Numbered from the stretch's first letter, positions 18,047 through 28,494 are shown. The stretch: 64,000 nt of DNA from an uncultured Verrucomicrobiota bacterium (GCA_903898675.1 CAIUGM010000033.1:108550-172549), one strand, 5' to 3'. Made by a program: numbers and translations. Notes: generated by a model from the letters alone, not told the origin.

Positions 18047-18382
18047 TCAGAAGAACCGCACCGGCTTGGCGGCCATGCGCTCGTGTTCCTCGGCCGAGCA
18101 GCCGGCGTTGGTCGCCACCTCGGGCTTCACCGCGCTGTCCTTGACCAGGTTGTTGGCGAGCAGGTAGTTTTCGACTTCCTCGCCGGAGATGTCCGCGAGC
18201 ATCACGCCGTCGATCTCCACGCAGGGCGAGAGGGGCTGGCCGGACTTCCGGACCATTTCCTCGTAGTTGGCGCGCTGGTTGATGATGTCGATATCCTCGA
18301 ACGGGAGGCTGTACTTGCGCATGATGGCGCGCACGCCGTTGGACCAGCCGCAGGAAGGTTTCAGGTAAGCTTTGATAGTCAT
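18047..18382 (-). CDS. Glutaredoxin-like protein with CGWS active site
   Basis: A 111-residue protein starting at 18382 (MTIKAYLKPSCGWSNGVRAI). Residues 1-80 form a thioredoxin-fold glutaredoxin domain: the active site is CGWS, so only one of the two active-site Cys is present. The cis-Pro region is in QPLSPCVEIDGVML. A C-terminal extension of about 30 residues contains one Cys (ATNAGCSAEEHER). A dithiol reaction cycle looks unlikely; monothiol activity or a binding role is more probable. It is a single-gene transcript ended by the hairpin at 17994-18020. Confidence 0.82.
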   Translation of the reverse strand: MTIKAYLKPSCGWSNGVRAIMRKYSLPFEDIDIINQRANYEEMVRKSGQPLSPCVEIDGVMLADISGEEVENYLLANNLVKDSAVKPEVATNAGCSAEEHERMAAKPVRFF

Positions 18383-18475
18383 GGGTGTGTGATCGGAATT
18401 CGGACCGACGGCACAACTTATGCGGCAACTTTTCTTCTTCAACTTAAACTTTCATCCCCCATAACCCTGCCAGCC

Positions 18476-19489
18476 GTGTCTGCTGTTTTTCCCATCCTCA
18501 CTCCCGCCCAGGCCTCCGAGTTCGCCCGCCTGGGCCTGGCCAACGTCCGCCGCGAATACCCGCACTACGTGCAGCACATGCTGAACGGGCCCGAGGACGT
18601 CCGGGCGCCGCGGGCGCTGCACCCGGCCTTTTACGGTAGCTACGACTGGCATTCGTGCGTGCACCAGCACGGCATGCTCGTCCGGCTGGCGCGGCTTTTC
18701 CCGGATCTGCCGGAACGCGGGGAGATCGACCGGGTGCTGCGCGAACACCTGACGGCGGAGAACCTTGCGGCCGAGGCCGCCTATTTTCAGGCGCCGGGCC
18801 GGGCGTTTTTCGAGCGCCCTTACGGCTGGGCCTGGCTGCTCAAGCTCGCCGCCGAGCTGCGCACCTATGACACCGGCCTGGCCGGGAATATCGCCCCGCT
18901 CGTGACCGTGATGCGCGAGGGCCTGTTCGCCTACCTCACCGCGCTCATCTACCCGATCCGTCACGGCGTCCACAACAACACGGCGTTCGCCGTCAAGCTG
19001 GCGCTCGACTACGCGCGGGCGGCCGACGACCAGCCGTTGAAGCTTTTCTGCACGAGCCGCATGGCGTTCTGGTTCGGCCACGACACCGACTACGGCGCGC
19101 GCTGGGAGCCGTCGGGGGAGGATTTCCTTTCGCCCGCCCTGACCGAGGCGGAGGTGATGGCTGCCGTCCTGCCGACCGAGAACTTTACCCGCTGGCTCGA
19201 CCGTTTCCTGCCCGGCCTGCCCGCGGGCGAACCGGCGCGGCTGTTTGATCCGGTCAAGGTCAGCAATCCCACCGACCCGAAGATCGCCCACCTGATCGGC
19301 CTGAACTTGAACCGCGCGTGGTGCTGGCGCCGGCTCGCCTCCGCGCTGCCCGACACCGACGTGCGCCACAGCCGCGCCCGCGAGGCCGCCGTGCGGCACC
19401 TCGAGGCCGCCCTGCCGATGCTCAACGTGGACGATTTCCACCGCACGCACTGGCTGGTGTCGTTCGCGGTGTACGCGCTGACAGAGTGA
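18476..19489 (+). CDS. DUF2891 family protein
   Basis: A 337-residue protein with the DUF2891 signatures: HPAFYGSYDWHSCVHQHGML near residue 45, then FFERPYGWAWLLKLAAEL and HNNTAFAVKLALDYARA. The conserved His/Trp pattern and alpha-helical prediction suggest an alpha/alpha-barrel hydrolase-like fold, but no activity is established for the family. The start is taken at the GTG at 18476 (SAVFPILTPAQASEFARLGL). The much longer upstream frame is a shadow of the glutaredoxin gene. Confidence 0.83.
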   Translation: MSAVFPILTPAQASEFARLGLANVRREYPHYVQHMLNGPEDVRAPRALHPAFYGSYDWHSCVHQHGMLVRLARLFPDLPERGEIDRVLREHLTAENLAAEAAYFQAPGRAFFERPYGWAWLLKLAAELRTYDTGLAGNIAPLVTVMREGLFAYLTALIYPIRHGVHNNTAFAVKLALDYARAADDQPLKLFCTSRMAFWFGHDTDYGARWEPSGEDFLSPALTEAEVMAAVLPTENFTRWLDRFLPGLPAGEPARLFDPVKVSNPTDPKIAHLIGLNLNRAWCWRRLASALPDTDVRHSRAREAAVRHLEAALPMLNVDDFHRTHWLVSFAVYALTE

Positions 19490-19591
19490 TCCGCGGGGCG
19501 GCGCGCCCCGGCTGCGACCCAGCCCCCGCCCGTCCCGCGCGACTTGATTTTCGCCTAGCGACCGCCGCGGACCTGCCCACACTCGCGGGCC

Positions 19592-19945
19592 ATGACCACG
19601 ATCCTGCTGCTCTGCGTCTCGAACATTTTCATGACCTTCGCCTGGTACGGCCACTTGAAGTACCTTCACGACAAACCGCTCTGGGTGACGGTGCTCATTT
19701 CCTGGGGCATCGCCTTCTTTGAGTACCTCCTGATGGTCCCGGCCAACCGGCTCGGCTACGGGCATTACAGCGGCTACCAGCTCAAGATCATCCAGGAGGC
19801 GATCACGCTCGTGGTGTTTGTGATTTTTGCCTGGGTCGTGCTCGGGGAACGACTGAAGTGGAACTACGCCGTGAGCCTGCTGTTCCTCGCCGGGGCGGTC
19901 TTCTTCGCCTTCGGCGTCAATAAAACGCCGGGGCCTGCGGCCTGA
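19592..19945 (+). CDS. DUF486 (DMT superfamily) small membrane protein
   Basis: A 117-residue integral membrane protein with four hydrophobic helices. The N-terminus TILLLCVSNIFMTFAWYGHL, the central FFEYLLMVPANRLGY and YQLKIIQEAITLVVFVIFAW match the DUF486 family, which is related to drug/metabolite transporters. A half-size protein would work as a dimer. The substrate is unknown. It stands alone, 102 nt after the DUF2891 gene and upstream of recA. Confidence 0.85.
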   Translation: MTTILLLCVSNIFMTFAWYGHLKYLHDKPLWVTVLISWGIAFFEYLLMVPANRLGYGHYSGYQLKIIQEAITLVVFVIFAWVVLGERLKWNYAVSLLFLAGAVFFAFGVNKTPGPAA

Positions 19946-20018
19946 ATTCTTGCCGCGCCTAATTTTAGGCCCTTTTTGCGTACTCCGCGCTTGCGGGGCC
20001 GCAGCCCCAAAGAAAGCC

Positions 20019-20040
20019 TACTGACATACTGTTGTCAGTA
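20019..20040. promoter_or_regulatory. Perfect palindrome upstream of recA (candidate SOS/LexA operator)
   Basis: TACTGACA (20019-20026) and TGTCAGTA (20033-20040) form a perfect 8-bp inverted repeat with a 6-nt spacer, 45 nt upstream of the recA start. Position and symmetry fit a repressor operator. The sequence does not match the TGTTC-N4-GAACA motif I recall as described for Verrucomicrobium LexA, so the assignment to LexA is inference. Confidence 0.5.
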
Positions 20041-20084
20041 CCCTCCGCTAGGATGTCCCCCTTTAACCTCTAACACGATAAGTC

Positions 20085-21161
<1,077 letters not shown>

Positions 21162-21184
21162 GCGATCCTCCCCCACCCGGCCAA

Positions 21185-21211
21185 CCCGCGACCAAAAATC
21201 GCGGGTTTTTT
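21185..21211 (+). terminator. Rho-independent terminator of recA
   Basis: CCCGCGA (21185-21191) pairs with TCGCGGG (21199-21205) around a 7-nt A-rich loop and is followed by six T. It sits 23 nt after the recA stop. Confidence 0.88.
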
Positions 21212-21222
21212 ATTCCGCCGGT

Positions 21223-21843
21223 TCAGCGCGCGGCCTTCGGGATGACGAGCCGCAGGGCCGTGTGCGTGGGGGAGAAACCGCAAACCTTGTTATCGACCAG
21301 GCCGGCGGCGCGGGCGGCGGCCATGACCTCCGTGTCCTTGATCCTGGCCGCGGCGCCCTTGAGGGACACGACCCAGATCGCGCCGTCGGGTTGCAGGTGG
21401 CGCTTGAGGGACGCGAGCCGGCCCAGCTCACCCGCGCTATCCGCCGCGAAAAAGATGACGTTGACCCCGGCCACCAGGCGACTGCCCGCCGGGCGGGCCA
21501 GCCGCTCCCGCAATTGCCGGCTGAATTCCGGATCGGTTACGCCCAGAACCACCACGTGCGATTCCGGTTTGACGCCGAGCTTGTCGATCAGGCTTTTGGG
21601 GTAACGAATTTTTAGCGCCCATTTTTCCGCGGTGGCCCGGTCACCAAGCCCGAGGGTCGCCACTCCGCCCGCATGGGTGAGCACCAGTTCCCCGCCCGGG
21701 GCCACCTTCGCCGACCGGAGCTGGCTGAAAGGCAGATCCAGCCTGGCCCCGCCGCGAAACGTGACGCGGTCGGAGTCGAGATGCGCCTTCCCCTCGAAAA
21801 CCTCGCGTTGCATGCGCAACGTGCATTGGGTCTCAAGTCCCAT
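21223..21843 (-). CDS. DUF3052 family protein
   Basis: A 206-residue protein starting at 21843 (MGLETQCTLRM). The first 80 residues form a beta-rich PH-like unit. The C-terminal half contains the DUF3052 pattern: YPKSLIDKLGVKPESHVVVL, PDGAIWVVSLKG and AGLVDNKVCGFSPTHTALRL. The family has no known function. It is convergent with recA, whose terminator lies in the short gap, and divergent from the SRPBCC gene. Confidence 0.75.
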   Translation of the reverse strand: MGLETQCTLRMQREVFEGKAHLDSDRVTFRGGARLDLPFSQLRSAKVAPGGELVLTHAGGVATLGLGDRATAEKWALKIRYPKSLIDKLGVKPESHVVVLGVTDPEFSRQLRERLARPAGSRLVAGVNVIFFAADSAGELGRLASLKRHLQPDGAIWVVSLKGAAARIKDTEVMAAARAAGLVDNKVCGFSPTHTALRLVIPKAAR

Positions 21844-21922
21844 ACGCGGCGAGCGTGCAGCTTTGGGGCAAATTCTCCATGCCAAAGGTGGCGCCGGGCC
21901 TGATTCCGACTATGCTCCGCGC

Positions 21923-22384
21923 ATGATCCGCCAGCTCCAGCGCGAACAATTCATCCGGGCCACGCCCGCGCAGGTGTGGGCCTTCTTTGCCACCCCGGCG
22001 AACCTCAATGAAATGACCCCGCCCAGCGTGCGTTTCCAGATTCTCGGCGAACCGCCGGGCGCAATGTACGCGGGCCAGCTGATTGCTTACCGGATTTCGC
22101 CCCTGCCGGGGATCTGGCTGCGCTGGCTGACGGAAATCCGGCACGTGGAAACCGAAGTCTCCTTTGTGGATGAGCAGCGCGCCGGTCCGTATAAATTCTG
22201 GTATCACGAACACCGTTTTGTGGCCCTGAACGGCGGCGTGATGATGACCGACCGCGTGACGTATGACGTCGGCTGGGGCCCGTTCGGCTGGGTGGCGGAA
22301 AAACTCTGGGTGGGCCGGCAACTGCGGCAGATCTTTGACTACCGCTTCCGGCGGGTGGAAGAGATCTTCCACGGAAAAAAGTAA
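21923..22384 (+). CDS. SRPBCC (START-like) ligand-binding protein
   Basis: A 153-residue protein with a single SRPBCC fold: the N-terminal REQFIRATPAQVWAFFATPA, a central PPGAMYAGQLIAYRISPLPG, and the C-terminal helix WVAEKLWVGRQLRQIFDYRF are typical of the polyketide-cyclase/CoxG-like group. The fold makes a hydrophobic ligand cavity; the ligand is not deducible. The start at 21923 gives MIRQLQREQFIRA. It is 58 nt upstream of mnmE on the same strand. Confidence 0.82.
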   Translation: MIRQLQREQFIRATPAQVWAFFATPANLNEMTPPSVRFQILGEPPGAMYAGQLIAYRISPLPGIWLRWLTEIRHVETEVSFVDEQRAGPYKFWYHEHRFVALNGGVMMTDRVTYDVGWGPFGWVAEKLWVGRQLRQIFDYRFRRVEEIFHGKK

Positions 22385-22442
22385 CGGCGGCCGCGCCCGG
22401 TTTCATTTTGCCTTCGCCCCGGCGTTCGCTTGCGTGGGGTCG

Positions 22443-23795
22443 ATGTCGTTTCCCACGGACACCATTGCGGCGCTCGCGACGCCCGTCGGCACCTCGGCGC
22501 TTGCGGTTGTGCGCACGAGCGGACCGCACGCGGCGGGGCTGACGCAGGCTCTCTTCGGCGCAACGCCCCTGCCCCGCTTTGCGCGGCACGCGGATTATCG
22601 CGATAACGGCGGCCGGCTGGTGGACGATGTGCTGTTCACTTTCTTCGCCGCGCCCAATTCGTTCACCGGCGAGGATTCGCTCGAGATTTCCTGTCACGGC
22701 AATCCCTTCATTGCGCAGAAAATCCTGGAAGATCTGTTCAGCCGCGGCTGCCGGCCGGCGGAAGCCGGTGAGTTCAGCCAGCGGGCTTTTCTCAACGGGC
22801 GCATGGACCTGAGTCAGGCAGAAGCCATCATGGATTTGATCCATGCCCGCAGTGAGCGCGCGCTGGCTGCGGCCAACCAGCAGTTGCGCGGGTCACTCGG
22901 GCGCAAGATGAATGAACTTATCTCGCTTTTAATCAGTATCTTGGCAAACATCGAGGCCTACATTGATTTCCCCGATGAGGATCTGCCCGCGGAGAATCGC
23001 CAGGTCGTCATTAGCCAATTGGATGGGCTGATCGCGAGTACGCGCCAATTGCTGGCGACCAGTCATTATGGCGAACTGCTGCGCGAAGGCATCAAGACGG
23101 TGATTCTCGGCGAACCGAATGCCGGCAAGAGCAGTTTGCTCAACCGTCTCGTCGGGCACGAGCGCGCGTTGGTCAGTCCGGAGCCTGGCACAACCCGCGA
23201 TTACCTTGAGGAGCGCGTCATCGTCGGACCGCACTGGCTGCGGCTCATCGACACCGCCGGGCTTAACGAAACGCCTTCCTCCCTCGAGAAACAGGGTATC
23301 GGCAAAACATTTGAGCAGGCCGCGGCCGCCGATCTTTTCCTCTGGGTCATCGATTCGACTCAGCCGGTACCGGCATTGCCGCCGGCAATTTTTTCGCGGA
23401 TGACACCGGCTAACACGGTCGTCGTTTTCAACAAGGTGGACCTGCTTCCAGCCAGGCCTGGCGCCCTGCCCGCTTCATTTCCGGTTGCGCCCGTCTCTGC
23501 GCTCGACGGCACCGGGTTCGATCATTTGCAGGAAACGATCGCGAAGCTCGCGGAATCTTTCAGGATAGAAACCGGCGACGAGCTAATCGCGATCAACGCC
23601 CGGCACGCCCATGCTTTGGGTGTTGCGCAAACGTGCCTGGCCTCGGCCCGGGAGAATATCTTTGAGAACGTCTCCGGCGAATTGATATCCAGTGACTTAC
23701 GTAGCGCCCTGGATGCATTTGGCCAGATTGCCGGCAAAATCGACAACGAGCGAATGCTAGATCAGCTCTTCGCTTCTTTTTGTATCGGAAAGTAA
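22443..23795 (+). CDS. mnmE: tRNA uridine-5-carboxymethylaminomethyl GTPase MnmE
   Basis: With MnmG it installs the (carboxymethyl)aminomethyl group on U34 of tRNAs reading split codon boxes. 450 residues: an N-terminal THF-binding domain (DTIAALATPVGTSALAVVR), a helical domain, and a G domain with G1 GEPNAGKS (223-230), G2/G3 PGTTRDYLEE and DTAGLNET, and G4 FNKVD. It ends in CIGK, the conserved C-terminal motif with the catalytic Cys. mnmG follows 43 nt downstream. From here to about 25.8 kb GC content is visibly lower than in the flanks. Confidence 0.97.
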   Translation: MSFPTDTIAALATPVGTSALAVVRTSGPHAAGLTQALFGATPLPRFARHADYRDNGGRLVDDVLFTFFAAPNSFTGEDSLEISCHGNPFIAQKILEDLFSRGCRPAEAGEFSQRAFLNGRMDLSQAEAIMDLIHARSERALAAANQQLRGSLGRKMNELISLLISILANIEAYIDFPDEDLPAENRQVVISQLDGLIASTRQLLATSHYGELLREGIKTVILGEPNAGKSSLLNRLVGHERALVSPEPGTTRDYLEERVIVGPHWLRLIDTAGLNETPSSLEKQGIGKTFEQAAAADLFLWVIDSTQPVPALPPAIFSRMTPANTVVVFNKVDLLPARPGALPASFPVAPVSALDGTGFDHLQETIAKLAESFRIETGDELIAINARHAHALGVAQTCLASARENIFENVSGELISSDLRSALDAFGQIAGKIDNERMLDQLFASFCIGK

Positions 23796-23838
23796 TAAGA
23801 CATCAAAATATTTAATTTGATGATGACTCATATTCTAC

Positions 23839-25710
23839 GTGATTTATAAGCAAGAGCCGTTCGATGTGATTGTTTGCGGAGCTGGACACGCTGGAGTGGA
23901 GGCGTGTCTGGCTGCTTCGCGGATGGGGGCCTCTACCCTGCTCCTGACTGGGAACATCGATACGATTGCCCAGATGAGTTGCAACCCAGCGATCGGCGGC
24001 CAGGCCAAGGGGCAGATGGTGCGGGAGATTGATGCCCTGGGCGGCGAGATGGCAATCAATGCGGACGTCACGGGAATCCAGTTCCGGTTGCTGAACGAGT
24101 CCAAGGGGCCGGCAGTCCAGTCGCCGCGTGCCCAGTGCGATAAAAAAGCCTATCAATTCCGGCTTAAGCACACGCTCGAGCTGCAGCCCCAGTTGCAGGT
24201 CTTCCAGGCGATGGTCACCGGCCTGATTTTCAAGGACGGCAAAGTTGTAGGCTGTCGAACCAATCTGGATATCGATTTCCTGGGGCGAGCCGTGATCATC
24301 ACCACAGGCACATTCTTGCGCGGCCTGATGCACGTAGGCGAGAACAAGACCGAAGGCGGTCGGTTGGGCGACTTCAGCGCCAATACACTCTCGGGAAGCC
24401 TGCTTGAGGCCGGAATCGAGCTACAGCGGCTGAAGACCGGGACGCCACCCAGAATCCTTGGCCGCAGTATTAACTTCTCGGGACTGGAGGAGCAGAAGGG
24501 CGACACGAACCCGACACTGTTTGCCTTCCATGACACCCGCGGGCCCGAAGACCTGTTCCACGTGGAACAGACGGGTGAAAGGCGCATCGGGTGGGCGCCA
24601 GGAAGCGAACAGGTCTCCTGTTGGATGACCTACACCACAGCAGGGTCGGAAAAAATCGTCCGCGCGAACCTGCACAAATCGGCGATGTATTCGGGCGAAA
24701 TCGTCGGAGTAGGGCCGCGCTATTGCCCGAGCATCGAGGACAAGTTCGTTCGGTTCGCCGACAAGGAGCGACACCTGCTCTTCCTCGAGCCCGAGGGACG
24801 AAACACCAACGAATATTACATCAATGGTCTCTCCACCAGTTTGCCGTTCGATGTGCAGCTTGATCTCGTCCACAGCATCCCCGGATTGGAGCAGGCGGTC
24901 CTTTTGCGGCCGGCCTACGCGGTGGAATACGACTTCGCGCCGCCCACCCAATTGCAGCTGTCTCTCGAGTCGCGCAAAGTAGAGAACCTGTTTCTCGCCG
25001 GGCAAATCAACGGGACCTCCGGATACGAAGAAGCCGCGGCCCAAGGATTGGTGGCTGGCGTGAATGCCGTGCTCAAGGGGCGAGGGGAGCCGCCCATGAT
25101 TATCAAGCGGCATGAGGCCTATATCGGGGTGTTGATTGACGACCTGGTAACCAAAGGAACGAATGAGCCTTACCGGATGTTCACGAGTCGCGCGGAGCAC
25201 CGATTGCTCTTCAATCACGGTAGCGCTGAGTTGAGGTTACTGGAACACGTAAAATCTCATAATCTATTGTCAGAGAATCGCTTAAATAATATCGTGACCA
25301 AGAAATCTTGCGTCGAACGCTGGGAGAATTACTTGGAGAACACGAAGTCCTCCGGTAGTTCTTGGGCGGAGGCTATGCGCCGGGATAAGGCGCTCGCCAC
25401 CCTGCCCGCCGAGTTGCTGACTGAACCGAAGGCCGTGCGCGACGAGGTGCTTTATCGCGTCATTTACCGTGGCTATCTCGTGCGGGAGCAACGCCAGGTC
25501 GAGAAGCTCAAGGAGGTGGAAAAAATCCGGATCCCCGCGGCCTTCGATTATCTAACGACACCCGGTCTGCGCCGGGAAAGTGCCCTCAAGCTCGATCAGT
25601 TTCGCCCCCACAATCTTGGCCAGGCCAGCCGAATCAGCGGGGTGAATCCCGCTGATATCAGCATTCTCATGGTGCGGATCGCCGCCGGCCATCGGACAGG
25701 CGCGGAATAA
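23839..25710 (+). CDS. mnmG: tRNA uridine-5-carboxymethylaminomethyl enzyme MnmG (GidA)
   Basis: The FAD-dependent partner of MnmE: 623 residues, full length. FAD-binding motif [20 protein letters not shown] at the N-terminus, the signature [20 protein letters not shown] with a conserved Cys, the second signature [20 protein letters not shown], and a helical C-terminal MnmE/tRNA-binding domain ([20 protein letters not shown]). The start is a GTG at 23839 ([12 protein letters not shown]). The 43-nt gap after mnmE is AT-rich. The two genes form one operon. Confidence 0.97.
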   Translation: MIYKQEPFDVIVCGAGHAGVEACLAASRMGASTLLLTGNIDTIAQMSCNPAIGGQAKGQMVREIDALGGEMAINADVTGIQFRLLNESKGPAVQSPRAQCDKKAYQFRLKHTLELQPQLQVFQAMVTGLIFKDGKVVGCRTNLDIDFLGRAVIITTGTFLRGLMHVGENKTEGGRLGDFSANTLSGSLLEAGIELQRLKTGTPPRILGRSINFSGLEEQKGDTNPTLFAFHDTRGPEDLFHVEQTGERRIGWAPGSEQVSCWMTYTTAGSEKIVRANLHKSAMYSGEIVGVGPRYCPSIEDKFVRFADKERHLLFLEPEGRNTNEYYINGLSTSLPFDVQLDLVHSIPGLEQAVLLRPAYAVEYDFAPPTQLQLSLESRKVENLFLAGQINGTSGYEEAAAQGLVAGVNAVLKGRGEPPMIIKRHEAYIGVLIDDLVTKGTNEPYRMFTSRAEHRLLFNHGSAELRLLEHVKSHNLLSENRLNNIVTKKSCVERWENYLENTKSSGSSWAEAMRRDKALATLPAELLTEPKAVRDEVLYRVIYRGYLVREQRQVEKLKEVEKIRIPAAFDYLTTPGLRRESALKLDQFRPHNLGQASRISGVNPADISILMVRIAAGHRTGAE

Positions 25711-25754
25711 ATCGTCCCGCGGATTCGCCTCGTCACGGTTTGGGTGATAAGGAT

Positions 25755-25771
25755 GTGACAATCCCGTGACG
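25755..25771 (+). promoter_or_regulatory. GTGAC direct repeat upstream of the PhoB-like gene (possible Pho box)
   Basis: GTGACA (25755-25760) and GTGACG (25766-25771) are direct repeats with an 11-nt period, one helical turn, 50 nt before the regulator start. PhoB-class factors bind 11-nt direct repeats related to CTGTCAT. Autoregulation is plausible but rests on this one pair of half-sites. Confidence 0.35.
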
Positions 25772-25820
25772 CAGGTTAATTCACTGGAAAGGGGTTCTAC
25801 GCTCCCAATAATCACCCGCC

Positions 25821-26522
25821 ATGGAGAAGAAAAAGATCCTTGTCGTCGACGACGAGCCGGACGTCACCGATCTCGTGGCCTATCACCTGAAGGCTAAAGG
25901 GTTCCACGTGGAAACCCTGACCGACGCCACCGCCAGCATCGCCAAGGCGCGGAACTATCATCCGGACTTGATCATATTAGACATAATGATGCCCCACCTG
26001 AGTGGCATCCAGATTTGCCGGATTCTGCGCGGCGATCCCAAGCTGGCCAAGGTGCCGATCATTTTCCTCACCGCCAAGGCCGAGCCGCACGACCGGATCG
26101 AGGGCTTGGAATCGGGAGCCGACGACTACCTGAGCAAGCCTTTCAGTCCAAAGGAACTCGTCCTGCGCGTGGAATCCATCTTGCGCCGGATCTCGGCCCC
26201 CAAGGAGCCGTCAGCCGCCAAGCTGCATATCGGCGACATCCAGCTCGACAGTGAAACCCACCGGGTGACGGTGCGCGGGGAACTGCTCGAGTTGACGGCC
26301 ACGGAATTCAAATTGCTCCGCCTTCTTATGGAACGGCAGGGGCGGGTGCAAACGCGCGAGCACCTGTTGCTGAATGTCTGGAATTACTCGACCGAGATCG
26401 AGACGCGCACGGTCGACACGCATGTCCGCCGGCTGCGCGAGAAACTCGCCGGTGAAGCGGGTTGGATTGAAACCATCCGCGGAGTAGGATACCGCATAGC
26501 GGACAAGAAGCTGTCCGCATGA
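25821..26522 (+). CDS. phoB: OmpR/PhoB-family response regulator
   Basis: A 233-residue regulator: receiver (KILVVDDEPDVTDLV, LIILDIMMPHLSG, IIFLTAKAEPHDRI, DDYLSKPFSPKEL) and a winged-helix DNA-binding domain (VRGELLELTATEFKLLRLLM, RTVDTHVRRLREKLAGEAGW, IRGVGYRI). The downstream PhoR-type kinase overlaps its stop by 4 nt (ATGA), so the pair is translationally coupled. Assignment to phosphate control follows from PhoB/PhoR-like architecture; no pst or phoU gene is in the window, so the stimulus is inferred. Confidence 0.88.
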   Translation: MEKKKILVVDDEPDVTDLVAYHLKAKGFHVETLTDATASIAKARNYHPDLIILDIMMPHLSGIQICRILRGDPKLAKVPIIFLTAKAEPHDRIEGLESGADDYLSKPFSPKELVLRVESILRRISAPKEPSAAKLHIGDIQLDSETHRVTVRGELLELTATEFKLLRLLMERQGRVQTREHLLLNVWNYSTEIETRTVDTHVRRLREKLAGEAGWIETIRGVGYRIADKKLSA

Positions 26523-27790
26523 GTGTTTTCCTCGCCGTCGTATTCCTTTTAACCCTGCTGTTTCTGCTCCGCGTGATGTGGCGGCAGAACCGCGCGCTCG
26601 GCGAGCTGCGCAATGCCGTCCGGAGCAGCCAGCCGTTCCTGCAGCGGGACCGCGCCGCCGATTACCTGCCGGGCTGGCCCGCGCTCACCGGCACGGTCAA
26701 CCAGCTGATCACGGAAAACACCGAGCTCCGCCACCAGCGCACCGACCAGCTCACGCAACTCGAGGCCACGCTCGGGAATCTCCGCGAGGCGGTCCTGATC
26801 GTGGACGAATCCAATTACATCCACCTCGCCAACCGCGCGCTGCGGGAGATTTTTCCCGGCGCCCGCGACCTGGTAAACCTCCGGCTCGAGCTGATTGTCC
26901 GCAGCGTGCCGTTCCTCGATTACGTGCGCGCCACGCGCGCCGGCCAGCCGTTGCCGCGGCAGGAGTTCGAGATCATCGACCGGCAGAATACCCACTGGAT
27001 CGAGGCCTCGGGCGCACCCATTCCTTCTCCCGACGGCAAATCGCAGTGGGCGCTCTTCGTCATCCATGACATGACCAACCAGCGCAAACTCGAGCGCGTG
27101 CGCCGCGATTTTGTCGCCAACGCGTCCCACGAGCTGCGCACCCCGCTAAGCATCATCAAGGGCTACATCGAGACGCTCGTGGACGGGCACCAGACGATGT
27201 CGCTCGAGGACCGGGATAAATTCCTCAAGACCATCCAGCGCCACAGCGAGCGGCTCAAGGCCATCATCGACGACCTGCTCATCCTGTCGCGGCTGGAATC
27301 CGCCACCCCGGGCCTGACCTTCGCGCCGGTCGACCTGCCGGCCCTGCTGCAAGGCATCGCCGACGATTATCGCCGGCGCCCGAACGGCGCGGATCATGTC
27401 ATCGTGGCCACCGCCCCGGAGACGCTCGGGTTGGTCCAGGCCGACGCCGAAAAGCTCACCCAGGTTTTTGGCAACCTGCTCGACAACGCGCTCAAGTACA
27501 CGCCGAAGGGCGCGCGCCTGGAACTGGGCGGCAGTGTGACCGGGGAGAACGAGGTGGAGCTTTTCGTGGGTGACAACGGCCCCGGCATCCCCGCCGCCGA
27601 CCTGCTGCACATCTTCGAACGGTTTTATCGCGTCGACAAGGGCCGCTCCCGCGAAACCGGCGGCACCGGTCTCGGCCTGAGCATCGTGAAGCACATCGTG
27701 CAGATGCACGGCGGCCGCGTCTGGGCGGAAAGCGAGGAGGGCCGGGGCCTGGCCATCCGCATGCGGCTGCCCCGGGCGCAGCGGAACTGA
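26519..27790 (+). CDS. phoR: PhoR-type sensor histidine kinase
   Basis: A 423-residue kinase. One N-terminal transmembrane segment (VFLAVVFLLTLLFLLRVMW), a charged linker, a PAS domain (LREAVLIVDESNYIHLANRA), HisKA (DFVANASHELRTPLSIIKGY, normal His) and HATPase (NLLDNALKYTPKG, DNGPGIPAADLL, GGTGLGLSIVKHIVQMHGG). The single short membrane anchor without a periplasmic loop is the PhoR layout, in which the signal comes through other membrane partners. Its start overlaps the phoB-like stop. Confidence 0.9.
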   Translation: MSVFLAVVFLLTLLFLLRVMWRQNRALGELRNAVRSSQPFLQRDRAADYLPGWPALTGTVNQLITENTELRHQRTDQLTQLEATLGNLREAVLIVDESNYIHLANRALREIFPGARDLVNLRLELIVRSVPFLDYVRATRAGQPLPRQEFEIIDRQNTHWIEASGAPIPSPDGKSQWALFVIHDMTNQRKLERVRRDFVANASHELRTPLSIIKGYIETLVDGHQTMSLEDRDKFLKTIQRHSERLKAIIDDLLILSRLESATPGLTFAPVDLPALLQGIADDYRRRPNGADHVIVATAPETLGLVQADAEKLTQVFGNLLDNALKYTPKGARLELGGSVTGENEVELFVGDNGPGIPAADLLHIFERFYRVDKGRSRETGGTGLGLSIVKHIVQMHGGRVWAESEEGRGLAIRMRLPRAQRN

Positions 27791-27834
27791 CGCTTCGGGG
27801 TTGCACCGCGCTGCGGGTCGCGGCAATTGGGCGC

Positions 27835-28494
27835 GTGGCCTTAACTCCCGAATTCGCCCAACACCTCGCGACCCGGCTCGCCGCCCTGCGCGCCGCGTTG
27901 GCGGCGATTCTGCCGCAGCCGCGCCCGATCGTCCTGGAGATCGGCTGCGGACACGGCCACTTCCTCGAGCGCTATGCCGCGGAGTTTCCCGCGAAGTTCT
28001 GCCTCGGGGTCGATTTCAGCGGCGACCGGATCGACCGGGCGCAGCGCAAGGCCCGGCGGGCCGGGCTGGCCAACTGCCACTTCGTCCGCGCCGAGGCCCG
28101 GGAATTCCTGGCCATGCTGCCGGCGGGCGTGACCTTTGAGGAGGTCTGGGTGCTTTTTCCCGACCCGTGGCCGAAGAAGCGGCATCACAAGAACCGGCTG
28201 ATGCAGCCGGATTTCCTCGAAATCCTCGCCAGCCGGGCAGGCGAGGGGACCCGACTCTATTTCCGCACGGATCATGCGGAATATTTTCAAGCGGCGGAGG
28301 AGTCCCTGCCTTCCGTGGCCACGTGGCGGCGGGCCGAGCAACCGGACTGGCCCCTGGAGCTTGAAACCGTGTTCCAAGCCCGGGCCGACAGCTACCACTC
28401 GCTGGTCGCGGTCAGGACATCACATCCAGCCAGACCAAGAGGAACAGTTGAGCCAGCGCTGCCACCCCCAGCAGGGCCCACGTCAGCTGCATGA
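27835..28494 (+). CDS. trmB: tRNA (guanine-N7-)-methyltransferase TrmB
   Basis: It methylates G46 in the tRNA variable loop using SAM. 219 residues: SAM-binding motif IVLEIGCGHGHFLERYA, GVDFSGDRIDRA, the family signature VWVLFPDPWPKKRHHKNRL, and FRTDHAEYF near the end of the catalytic domain. The fold normally ends at the YHSLVAVR region; the last 25 or so Pro/Ala-rich residues are an extension that overlaps a convergent small ORF (28412-28579). The start is a GTG at 27835. Confidence 0.93.
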   Translation: MALTPEFAQHLATRLAALRAALAAILPQPRPIVLEIGCGHGHFLERYAAEFPAKFCLGVDFSGDRIDRAQRKARRAGLANCHFVRAEAREFLAMLPAGVTFEEVWVLFPDPWPKKRHHKNRLMQPDFLEILASRAGEGTRLYFRTDHAEYFQAAEESLPSVATWRRAEQPDWPLELETVFQARADSYHSLVAVRTSHPARPRGTVEPALPPPAGPTSAA

